Of a stretch of 45,406 bases of DNA, positions 1 to 7,171 are shown piece by piece. Made by a program: the position numbers and the translations under genes. Numbering within the stretch: position 1 is the stretch's first letter; each line of letters begins with the position of its first letter. The notes beneath the pieces were generated by a model. That model ran no database searches. It was not told the DNA's origin and worked only from the letters and a program-made list of their open reading frames with translations. The DNA is from Actinomycetes bacterium. GTDB taxonomy: Bacteria; Actinomycetota; Acidimicrobiia; Spongiisociales; UBA5794. The stretch lies in the NCBI GenBank assembly GCA_024638645.1, contig JAHEJX010000023.1:1-45406 (forward strand), in the 5' to 3' direction.

Positions 1-471
1 CTCAGCGACGGGGTGGAGAACCCGATCCTGCACTCGACATTTGGCTATGCCGCTCAGCTGGTGATCGCCGACCCGAATACCGGGACGATTGAGAAGGTCG
101 TAGCCGCCCATGACGTGGGCAGGGCAATCAATCCGCTGCTGTGTGAAGGTCAGGTCGAGGGTGCTGTGCACATGGGCCTCGGCTACGCGCTGTCTGAGGA
201 CTTCCCGTGTGACGAGGAAGGCCGTCCCACCAATATGACGCTGCGTAGCCTCGACATCATCCGTCCCAAGGACATGCCGGATGTCGACGTGATCCTCATC
301 GAAGCGCCGCAGCCGAATTCTCCTTATGGGATCAAGGGAGTAGGTGAGATCGGTCTGGTGCCGACCGCCGGCGCAGTCGCGGCTGCCTTGCACGGCGTCG
401 ATGGTAAGTGGCGGACCCATCTGCCGCTGCTGGCACACGAGCCGATTGAGGCCACCGAGGTCATCACCTAG
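1..471 (+). CDS. Molybdenum hydroxylase (xanthine dehydrogenase/aldehyde oxidase type), large-subunit C-terminus, partial
   Basis: The reading frame is open from the first base, so the 5' end lies outside the window. About 156 residues of the molybdopterin-binding subunit remain. The family signatures HDVGRAINPLLCEGQVEGA and YGIKGVGEIGLVP are visible; the Glu of the GVGE motif is the family's catalytic base. This class hydroxylates purines or other N-heterocycles using a Mo cofactor. Its TAG stop shares the G with the GTG start of the ssnA-like gene, so the two are translationally coupled, as in xdh-ssnA-ygfK clusters of other bacteria. The substrate cannot be read from this fragment, but the neighbours favour a purine. 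Whether the enzyme uses the labile-selenium variant of the cofactor is unknown. Confidence 0.9.
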   Translation, partial: LSDGVENPILHSTFGYAAQLVIADPNTGTIEKVVAAHDVGRAINPLLCEGQVEGAVHMGLGYALSEDFPCDEEGRPTNMTLRSLDIIRPKDMPDVDVILIEAPQPNSPYGIKGVGEIGLVPTAGAVAAALHGVDGKWRTHLPLLAHEPIEATEVIT

Positions 472-1493
472 TGCCGGCCACCACGCCGGGTCTCGTCTGC
501 GCTCACCATCACCTGTATTCAGCGCTTGCCCGCGGCATGCCGGCGCCGCCGGAGACCGCAACGACCTTCCAGGGCATCCTCGAACAGATCTGGTGGCGCC
601 TCGACAGCGCCCTCGATCTCGAGATGCTCGAGTGGTCCGCCAAGCTCGGAGCCCTCGAGGCGCTAGAGGCCGGCACCACCGTGATCGTCGATCACAACGA
701 AACCCCCAACGCCATCGAGGGCAGCCTGACGGTGATCGCAGATGCTGTGGCAGAGGTGGGGATACGTGTCATTGGTGCCTATGGAGTAACCGACCGGCAC
801 GGGCCAGACGGCGCGCGCCGTGGCCTCGAGGAGAATCGACGTTTCTTGAGCGAAGGTGGTCGAGCTCTTGTGGGGGTGCACGCCGCGTTCACCTGTGCAG
901 ACGACACGCTTGCCGCCGCGGCCGCATTGGCCGAGAAGCACGGCGTCGGCGTGCACATCCACGTCGCTGAGGGGCCCGAGGACATCGCGGCGCCGGACCG
1001 GCTCGCCGGCCTGACTCGGGATGACTGGCTCTTGGCGCATTGTGTCCATCTCCCGACCGACCACGGCCTGCGGGGCACGATCCTGCACAACCCACGGTCG
1101 AATCTGAACAATGCGGTCGGCTATGCCGACCCGGCTCGGTTCGTCAATCCCGTTGCGCTTGGCACGGACGGCATTGGTGCCAACGTCGTCGAGTCGTTCC
1201 GGCTTGCCTACGTCATGCATCGATCGGTTGATGTCACCGCCACGCCCGACCCGGCATGGGCCTGGTTGGAGCAAGGCTGGGAAATCGCACCGGAAGCGCT
1301 GAGCGACGAGGTCACATGGAGCTACGAGCCGATGGACCCATGGCACATTGCGTTCACGAGTGGCGTCCACCCGCTCGAGGTGGAGGTGGATGGCGATGTC
1401 GTGTTCGCCGACGGGGCTCCCACCAAGGTCGACCCTGTGGAAATCAGGGCCAAGGCCTCTGAGCAGGCAGCCCGCCTGCATGCCAGGCTGTAG
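471..1493 (+). CDS. ssnA: SsnA-like metal-dependent amidohydrolase, shortened
   Basis: 340 aa starting at a GTG that overlaps the xdh stop. The amidohydrolase metal ligands are present: HxH in PGLVCAHHHLYS near residue 12, His in GVHIHVAEG, His in WLLAHCVHL, and Asp in LGTDGIGAN. WWRLDSALD, HNPRSNLNNAVGY and LGTDGIG match E. coli SsnA closely. SsnA is about 440 aa; this protein starts almost at the first metal-binding motif, so it lacks the N-terminal beta-sandwich half, and the region between the DGIG motif and the C-terminus is also shorter. Known ssnA genes sit beside ygfK and xdh in purine-utilisation clusters, where the protein is thought to hydrolyse a purine ring or amino group. The truncation is odd, but the frame is clean and coupled, so I treat it as functional. 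Confidence 0.86.
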   Translation: MPATTPGLVCAHHHLYSALARGMPAPPETATTFQGILEQIWWRLDSALDLEMLEWSAKLGALEALEAGTTVIVDHNETPNAIEGSLTVIADAVAEVGIRVIGAYGVTDRHGPDGARRGLEENRRFLSEGGRALVGVHAAFTCADDTLAAAAALAEKHGVGVHIHVAEGPEDIAAPDRLAGLTRDDWLLAHCVHLPTDHGLRGTILHNPRSNLNNAVGYADPARFVNPVALGTDGIGANVVESFRLAYVMHRSVDVTATPDPAWAWLEQGWEIAPEALSDEVTWSYEPMDPWHIAFTSGVHPLEVEVDGDVVFADGAPTKVDPVEIRAKASEQAARLHARL

Positions 1494-1506
1494 CGAGGAG
1501 GGTCCC

Positions 1507-3285
1507 ATGGCACATGACATCCCGCCGCTGACACCGATGCCGCTCGGCATACTCCTCGACCGGATCGCGTACGAGTGGGACACCAGGAGGCGGATCTTCG
1601 ACCTCCCGATCGCTCGAATCTACAACGCCGCGGAGGGCCCGGACCTGACGATGTCCTTCCTGGGCCGTCCGTGTGCCACGCCCGTAGGGCCGGCTGCAGG
1701 CCCCCACAGCCAGCTTGCCGAGAACATCGTGCTGGCCTGGCTCGGCGGGTCGCGGCTCATCGAACTGAAGACGGTGCAGATCCTCGATGAGCTCGAGATA
1801 AACCGACCGTGCATCGACATGGAGACCATCGGCTACAACATCGAGTGGAGCCAGGAACTCAAAATCCCCCAATCGCTCGAGGAGTACGTCAAAGCGTGGA
1901 TGATCATCGAGATCCTGTCGGGCTGGGACGAGCTCGAGCCGCATCTCGGTGACGATCCGGGCCCGGTCGTTTTCGACATGTCAGTCGGATATGACCTCGC
2001 CGGCATTTCAACTCCCGAGGTGGCTGCCTTCATCGACGGCCTGATCGATGCTTCGGAATCGATCGAGCGGCTCCGTGCCGAGATCCCGGAGCGGTTTGCA
2101 CCTTGGCGGGATCATGACTTCAACCCGCGCATCTCCGACACGGTCACCCTCTCGACCTTCCACGGCTGCCCGCCCGACGAGATCGAATCGATCACGAAGC
2201 ATCTAATGACCGAGCACGACGTAGATGTCATCGTGAAGCTGAACCCCACGCTGCTTGGCTTCGACAACGTCAAGGAACTGGTCACAGAAACGCTTGGCTA
2301 CGAGGAGATTCGCCTTCGGCAATCGGACTTCGACGCCGACCTCCAGTTTGCGCGCGGAACAGAGCTGATCGGCGAGCTACTGGACTTTGGCAGCGAGCGG
2401 GGCCGCCGTTTCGGCATCAAACTTTCGAACACACTCGTCGTTGAAAACCATCGCGGCTTCATGCCCGATGAGACGATGTATCTGTCCGGTGCCCCCCTGC
2501 ATGTCGTGACCATGACTCTGCTGCGCCGGCTCAACGAGGCACTGCCTGGGATGCTTGCCGTCGACAACCGGGATGCCCCCGTCCAGGTCAGCTGGTCTGC
2601 GGGCATCACGAGAGAGAACATCGCGGCGTCGGCCGGCCTCGGGCTCGCCCCGATGACAGTGTGCAGCGATCTTCTCAAGCCCGGCGGGTACGGTCGGATC
2701 AAACCGATGTTGAAGGCGCTGACCAGCGCCATGGAAGACGAGGGCTGCGAGAGCCTGACGGCGTGGGTGGCCAACCGCAACGCCGCAGGGAGCGCTGTGG
2801 AACAGTATGTGGCGTCGCTCCATGACCCAGAACAGAACGAGGCTTACACCAGGGAGGGCACGTCGAAGTTGCCCCGCCATGTGGATCACGACCTCGAGAT
2901 GTGGGGATGTGTGGCATGCAACTTCTGCGTGACGGTGTGCCCCAACGACGCGTTCTTTCGGCTGCCGACGCCGGAGAACATGGATCTCGACGGACGTCAA
3001 CAGTATTTCGTGATCCGTGAGCTGTGCAACGACTGCGGCAACTGCTTGGTGTTCTGCCCGGAGAACGGCGACCCGGCCGTCATCAAGCCACGACTGTTCA
3101 CCAACCCGGAGCGGTGGGCAATGGAGACGGAGCATCAGGCCTACCTCGTAGCGGCTCGCGCCGATGGCAAGTACATGGTGCTGCCCAACGAGCAAGGCGC
3201 CGGTGAGGATGGTGCGACCCTTGCCGCAATTCTCAACGCCAAGGAAGGTTTTCCGATCCCTCTCGAAGACCTGTCGACGGCGTGA
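1507..3285 (+). CDS. ygfK: YgfK-like iron-sulfur protein lacking the FAD/NAD(P) module
   Basis: 592 aa. ATG 1507 is preceded by GAGGAGG, so it is chosen over an upstream in-frame start inside ssnA. Residues 1 to about 440 match the TIM-barrel/DHOD-like half of E. coli YgfK (ATPVGPAAGPHSQLAENIV, IELKTVQILD, LSTFHGCPPDEIE, KLNPTLLG, DLLKPGGYGR). The C-terminus carries two 4Fe-4S motifs, CVACNFCVTVCP and CNDCGNCLVFCP, as in the C-terminus of YgfK. Full-length YgfK is about 1030 aa, with a central FAD and NAD(P)-binding oxidoreductase domain that is missing here. YgfK is annotated as a putative selenate reductase subunit but is linked to purine catabolism. This version needs a separate electron donor or acceptor. 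It is probably co-transcribed with xdh and ssnA. Confidence 0.88.
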   Translation: MAHDIPPLTPMPLGILLDRIAYEWDTRRRIFDLPIARIYNAAEGPDLTMSFLGRPCATPVGPAAGPHSQLAENIVLAWLGGSRLIELKTVQILDELEINRPCIDMETIGYNIEWSQELKIPQSLEEYVKAWMIIEILSGWDELEPHLGDDPGPVVFDMSVGYDLAGISTPEVAAFIDGLIDASESIERLRAEIPERFAPWRDHDFNPRISDTVTLSTFHGCPPDEIESITKHLMTEHDVDVIVKLNPTLLGFDNVKELVTETLGYEEIRLRQSDFDADLQFARGTELIGELLDFGSERGRRFGIKLSNTLVVENHRGFMPDETMYLSGAPLHVVTMTLLRRLNEALPGMLAVDNRDAPVQVSWSAGITRENIAASAGLGLAPMTVCSDLLKPGGYGRIKPMLKALTSAMEDEGCESLTAWVANRNAAGSAVEQYVASLHDPEQNEAYTREGTSKLPRHVDHDLEMWGCVACNFCVTVCPNDAFFRLPTPENMDLDGRQQYFVIRELCNDCGNCLVFCPENGDPAVIKPRLFTNPERWAMETEHQAYLVAARADGKYMVLPNEQGAGEDGATLAAILNAKEGFPIPLEDLSTA

Positions 3286-3302
3286 CCTAGCGGAGGCAGC
3301 GT

Positions 3303-3338
3303 CCGACACCTGGTCGGAAATCTCCGACTGGTTGTCGG
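3303..3338. promoter_or_regulatory. Tandem CCGAC-N5-GTCGG inverted repeats, putative double operator
   Basis: Two 15-bp inverted repeats with the pattern CCGAC-N5-GTCGG lie at 3303-3317 and 3324-3338, 21 bp apart start to start, about two helical turns. A TAGTTT element (3352-3357) follows, ending 8 nt before the ATG at 3366, as for a leaderless promoter. The arrangement suggests two dimers of a regulator on one DNA face controlling the membrane protein and heme-type ABC operon. The regulator is not identified. Confidence 0.45.
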
Positions 3339-3365
3339 TCGATTCGGAACATAGTTTTCCGGCCC

Positions 3366-4079
3366 ATGGTCGAGTACTTGCCAATTGCCAGCACCTTTGT
3401 GGCTGCCGCATTCACCTCTGTGCTGTGGCGCCACTGGCGCGCCAACCCCAATGCCCGATACTTGATGTGGTGGACGTTTGGAGTTGCCCTGTTCGGGCTG
3501 GGCACGCTCACCGAGGCGCTGACGACGATCTTCGGGTGGCACGAATGGCTGTTCCGCTCGTGGTACATAGCCGGCGCTCTGCTCGGTGGGGCACCTTTGG
3601 CGCAGGGCACCGTGTACTTGCTGGCCAAGAAGCGCACGGCCGACAGGCTGACCGTGTGGCTGACCGCCTACATTGCCATCGCCGCGACCTTCGTCGTCGC
3701 GACGCCCATCAACGCTTCAGCAGTCGTGGACGATCGTCTTACGGGAAGTGTGATGGAGTGGAGCTGGGTGAGGCTCTTCTCGCCTCTGGTGAACACCTAT
3801 GCACTGGTATTCCTCGTTGGCGGCGCAATCCTGTCTGCCTGGCGTTATCACCAACGTCCCGACCGGCCCCATACCCGGGTGCTGGGGAATGTTCTCATCG
3901 CCGTCGGCGCGCTGCTGCCCGGGATTGGAGGCACCTTTACTCGGTTGGGTTACGTCGAGGTCCTCTATGTGACGGAGCTAGTTGGTCTGAGCCTCATCTG
4001 GCTGGGCTATCGCGCCATCGTCGGTGACACCGCCAATTCGATCTACGCCGCCCAGCGGCGGCCATTGCAACCAGTCTGA
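3366..4079 (+). CDS. Polytopic membrane protein of unknown function
   Basis: 237 aa, with about seven hydrophobic segments spread along the whole length (for example residues 5-20, 34-55, 65-86, 96-115, 137-157, 175-193 and 198-214). I do not recognise the family. The ATG at 3366 has no good ribosome-binding site but has a TAGTTT element 8 nt upstream, so the transcript may be leaderless. The stop is 11 nt before the TTG start of the substrate-binding lipoprotein gene, so it probably belongs to that operon. It could be an accessory of the transporter or an unrelated 7-TM sensor-like protein; the sequence does not decide. Confidence 0.75.
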   Translation: MVEYLPIASTFVAAAFTSVLWRHWRANPNARYLMWWTFGVALFGLGTLTEALTTIFGWHEWLFRSWYIAGALLGGAPLAQGTVYLLAKKRTADRLTVWLTAYIAIAATFVVATPINASAVVDDRLTGSVMEWSWVRLFSPLVNTYALVFLVGGAILSAWRYHQRPDRPHTRVLGNVLIAVGALLPGIGGTFTRLGYVEVLYVTELVGLSLIWLGYRAIVGDTANSIYAAQRRPLQPV

Positions 4080-4090
4080 AAGGACCCAAC

Positions 4091-5104
4091 TTGAAACGAC
4101 TCGCAAGCGCGCTCGCCATCGTCGTCGTGATCACGGCATGCGGTGGTTCTGAGTCAATCGACACAACAACCACAACCGGCCCGTCTTCGACGGAGGCAGT
4201 TGGTACGACAGCCGTCATGACGGAAGCGCCGACCACCACAGAACCCGCCACTCCGACCGAATCCCCGGAAGTGCGGACTTTTACAGGTGCCGACGGCGTC
4301 GAGGTGGAGATAACAGACACGTCTCGAATCGTCTCGCTCAACGGGGATATCACCGAGATCCTGTTCGAGCTGGGCAAGGGCGGCGACGTCGCCGCGATCG
4401 ACGTTACGACTACGTACCCGGATGCGGCATTGGAGCTCCCCGTTGTCGGCTTCGGGCAGAGCCTCGCGGCGGAGGGGGTGCTGGCGTTTGGTCCGACGCT
4501 CGTCATCGGCGATGAACAGGTCGGGCCGCCGGAGACGATCCAGCAGCTCAGGGACTCCGGGGTACCGGTGGTGATCCTCGAGACTCAAACCACTCTCGAC
4601 GGAGTATCCGACAAGATCGCCCAGATTGCCGAAATCGTGGGCGCAGAAGAAGAGGGAGCAGCGCTCGCCGAGCGGGTAGCGGGCGAAATCGCTGCGGCCA
4701 AAGCGCTCGCCACAAGTGTCGACGGTTCCCCGACTGTCGCCTATATCTACGCTCGCGGGCCGCAGACAATCTTCTTGTTCGGAGCCGGAATGCCGACGCA
4801 GGCCATGATCGAAGGTGCCGGCGCGATCGATGCCGGGGCAGCAAGCGGAGTGTTCGGTCCGGCGCCGTTGACGCCGGAAGCGCTGGTGGCGGCAGCACCC
4901 GACATCATCGTCCTGCCCGCGGCCGGATTCGGTGCACTCGGCGGGACAGAGGCGTTGCTCGCAATCCCAGGAATCGCCGAAACGCCTGCCGGGCAAAACG
5001 GCGCTTTCCTGATATACGACGAGGCGTACTTCTTCAATTTGGGACCGCGCACCGGCCAAGCCCTTGCCGAGTTCATCCGCGATCTCTATCCCGACCTCGG
5101 CTGA
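4091..5104 (+). CDS. Heme/iron-type ABC transporter substrate-binding lipoprotein (HmuT-like)
   Basis: 337 aa from a TTG start with AAAGGA 7 nt upstream. The N-terminus is a lipoprotein signal with lipobox VITAC (Cys about residue 17), followed by a Thr/Ser/Glu-rich linker of about 45 residues. The mature part fits the periplasmic-binding-protein family for chelated iron: the opening SRIVSLNGDITEILFELG is typical of hemin-binding HmuT proteins. The protein would be anchored outside the membrane and deliver its ligand to the permease encoded next. Heme is the best guess by similarity of the opening motif; siderophore or cobalamin ligands cannot be excluded. The stop abuts the permease start. 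Confidence 0.85.
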   Translation: MKRLASALAIVVVITACGGSESIDTTTTTGPSSTEAVGTTAVMTEAPTTTEPATPTESPEVRTFTGADGVEVEITDTSRIVSLNGDITEILFELGKGGDVAAIDVTTTYPDAALELPVVGFGQSLAAEGVLAFGPTLVIGDEQVGPPETIQQLRDSGVPVVILETQTTLDGVSDKIAQIAEIVGAEEEGAALAERVAGEIAAAKALATSVDGSPTVAYIYARGPQTIFLFGAGMPTQAMIEGAGAIDAGAASGVFGPAPLTPEALVAAAPDIIVLPAAGFGALGGTEALLAIPGIAETPAGQNGAFLIYDEAYFFNLGPRTGQALAEFIRDLYPDLG

Positions 5105-6133
5105 TTGATTGTGACGGCGGGCAAGTGGAGAGTCCGCGGCTCGCGCCGCGGACTCGTTGGGGGGCTCGCGATAGGCGTTCTAGCGCTGGTCGCACTCAAC
5201 CTCGGGATGGGGGCGGTCTCGATCGCCCCCTCCGAGGTCCTTGCGGTGGTGTTTCGCCGCGTCGGCTTGAACATCGGCGAGGTGCCAAGCGCAACAGCAG
5301 ACGCTGTTGTAGGGACGTTGCGACTGCCGCGAGCGCTTTTGGCTATCACGGTCGGCGGTGGGTTGGCTGCAGCCGGCGCAGCACTGCAGGGGGTGTTTCG
5401 GAACTCTCTTGCAGACCCCCAACTCCTGGGCATCGGGCCCGGAGCTGCCATCGGCGCCGTTGTTGGTGCCGTAACTGGGGGAGTGGCCGGCGCAATTGCC
5501 GGTGGGACTGCGGCCGGTGTTCTCGTCGCCCTGCTCTTGCGACGGTTGGCGCGGCGGGCCGCCGCTGAGCCGGCGCGATTCATCTTGGTTGGCGTAGCGC
5601 TCGGTGCGGCGCTCACGGCTTGGGTGGGATTCTTCGTCTTTGCTTCCGACCGCTCTGTGGTGCCTCCGATGGAGTTCTGGCTGCTGGGAAGCCTCAGCGG
5701 CGCCACGTGGCGCGTCTTAGGCACTGCGCTTGTGCTGATTGGCGTTGGGGTTGCGGTGCTGATAATCAACGGCCGTTCGCTCGACCTGCTCAGCCTCGGT
5801 GAGATCCAGGCACGTCACCTCGGGGTGGACGTCGACCTCATCGTCACTGTCGTGTTGATGGCGGTAGGTGCAGTGACCGGGGCGACGGTCGGTGCTGTGG
5901 GCGTGGTCGGATTCGTCGGTCTCGTTGTGCCGCACGTCGTGCGCCGCGCCGCCGGTCCTTCCCACCGGTTTCTCATGGCGGCTTCGATTCTCGGCGGCGC
6001 TGGTTTCGTGCTCGCCGCCGACCTCGCAGCCCGCACCCTGCTATCGCCAGTGGAGATCGGGGTTGGCCTCCTCACCGCTCTGGCAGGAGGACCGTTTTTC
6101 TTGTTCCTTTTGCGCAGGGCGAGGCTGGCATGA
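5105..6133 (+). CDS. FecCD-family ABC transporter permease (HmuU-like)
   Basis: 342 aa, very hydrophobic, with the FecCD hallmarks LRLPRALLAITVGGGLAAAG and ALQGVFRNSLADPQLLG in the N-terminal half and VGFVGLVVPHVVR in the C-terminal half. The family normally has about ten membrane helices and works as a dimer with two ATPase subunits. TTG 5105 immediately follows the preceding stop; GTG 5111 is an alternative start two codons on. The gene overlaps the ATPase gene by four bases (ATGA), so hmuTUV-like synthesis is coupled. Together with HmuT-like and HmuV-like neighbours it forms a complete importer of heme or another iron chelate. Confidence 0.9.
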   Translation: MIVTAGKWRVRGSRRGLVGGLAIGVLALVALNLGMGAVSIAPSEVLAVVFRRVGLNIGEVPSATADAVVGTLRLPRALLAITVGGGLAAAGAALQGVFRNSLADPQLLGIGPGAAIGAVVGAVTGGVAGAIAGGTAAGVLVALLLRRLARRAAAEPARFILVGVALGAALTAWVGFFVFASDRSVVPPMEFWLLGSLSGATWRVLGTALVLIGVGVAVLIINGRSLDLLSLGEIQARHLGVDVDLIVTVVLMAVGAVTGATVGAVGVVGFVGLVVPHVVRRAAGPSHRFLMAASILGGAGFVLAADLAARTLLSPVEIGVGLLTALAGGPFFLFLLRRARLA

Positions 6134-6873
6134 CCACTCTGCTCGACGCTCGCAGTGTTACTTACGCCATCGACCGAATCGAACTCATCGCGGGAGTCGA
6201 CTTCCGCGTTGGGAGCGGCGAGCTTGTTGCGGTGATTGGGCCCAATGGTGCAGGCAAGTCAACACTCTTCGCCGTTCTCGCAGGCGACCTGAGGGCCACG
6301 GACGGTTCGGTAGTGGTTGGCGAGCGCAATATCGACGAGCTCGATTTCGCCGAACTCGCCGAGTTTCGAGCGGTGTTGAGCCAGCGCCGCCAGGCGGGAA
6401 TCCCGTTTCGTGTCGGCGAGGTCGTCGCGATGGGAGCACGCCACAGCGTTGATTCGGCGGCGCTGCACGAGATTCTCGAGGCAATGGACGTCTCCGACCT
6501 TGTTGATCGTGTTGTTGGCACTCTGTCCGGCGGCGAGCACACCAGAGTCGAGCTGGCCCGTGTCCTCATGCAGAACACGCCATTGTTGTTGCTCGACGAG
6601 CCCCTAACCGCGCTGGACATCGCCCATCAAGAGCTCGTGATGCGCCACCTGCGACGGCGGGCTGAAGCCGGCCAGGGTTTTGCCGTCATTCTTCACGACC
6701 TGAACGCGGCGGCCGCCTACGCCGATCGATTCGTACTGATGAATCGCGGCTCAGTTGTGGCAGACGGCGACGGGGCCGCGGTACTCGACTCGGGTGTGTT
6801 GGCTGAGGTCTATCGATGCGGGATGCGCGTAGCTCGAGTGGGTAGGCGCACGGTCATCGTGCCAACCGACTAG
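6130..6873 (+). CDS. ABC transporter ATP-binding protein (HmuV-like)
   Basis: 247 aa. Walker A GPNGAGKST at residues 37-45, signature LSGGEHTRVELARVL, Walker B LLLLDEPLTALD and the H-loop in VILHDLNAA are all intact. Length and motif spacing match heme/siderophore importer ATPases. The ATG overlaps the permease stop. This is the last gene of the membrane protein-HmuTUV-like operon; directly downstream is a decayed acetyltransferase gene on the other strand. Confidence 0.92.
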   Translation: MTTLLDARSVTYAIDRIELIAGVDFRVGSGELVAVIGPNGAGKSTLFAVLAGDLRATDGSVVVGERNIDELDFAELAEFRAVLSQRRQAGIPFRVGEVVAMGARHSVDSAALHEILEAMDVSDLVDRVVGTLSGGEHTRVELARVLMQNTPLLLLDEPLTALDIAHQELVMRHLRRRAEAGQGFAVILHDLNAAAAYADRFVLMNRGSVVADGDGAAVLDSGVLAEVYRCGMRVARVGRRTVIVPTD

Positions 6874-7150
6874 CGGCGGAACTCGGTAACCGTGACCCGA
6901 GGGCGATCTCCCTTTCGGCTGTGGCCATGAACCCGAGCGACTCGGATAGGGCCGGCGCCGGTGTATACGCCGCGCCCGTCGAGACGGCTGTCGGACCGTC
7001 GGTGAGCACTGCCCGCCACGAGCTTTCGGCCGATACCGCTGCGCGCAGAAGTTGGTCGGGGGGAAACCATTGAATCCGATCAGCTCGGCTTCGATCGAGT
7101 AGGCCGCATGCTGGATCTCCACAATTCGCGCCACGTGGGGGCCGGGATGA
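6873..7150 (-). pseudogene. GNAT acetyltransferase remnant with frameshifts and an internal deletion
   Basis: Three minus-strand frames together spell a GNAT acetyltransferase. The first gives HVARIVEIQHAAYSIEAELI then GFNGFPPT (about 7140-7055), resembling a GNAT N-terminus. The second gives RSGIGRKLV (about 7046-7020), the acetyl-CoA-binding RxxGIG motif. The third gives VSTGAAYTPAPALSESLGF followed by TAEREIALGSRLP (about 6997-6885), the C-terminal STGxxNxPAxxLYxxLGF region. The whole is about 100 codons instead of about 170, so the middle is deleted and at least two frameshifts are present. It lies between the heme-type transporter and the PLP enzyme gene. The upstream boundary is approximate. 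Confidence 0.7.
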
Positions 7151-7171
7151 AATGCCGCAGCTCGATCTCGC

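Noticed and set aside
2377-3411. 344-codon minus-strand open frame inside ygfK
   Set aside because: Antisense shadow of a high-GC gene; no domain, and the plus-strand product is unmistakable.
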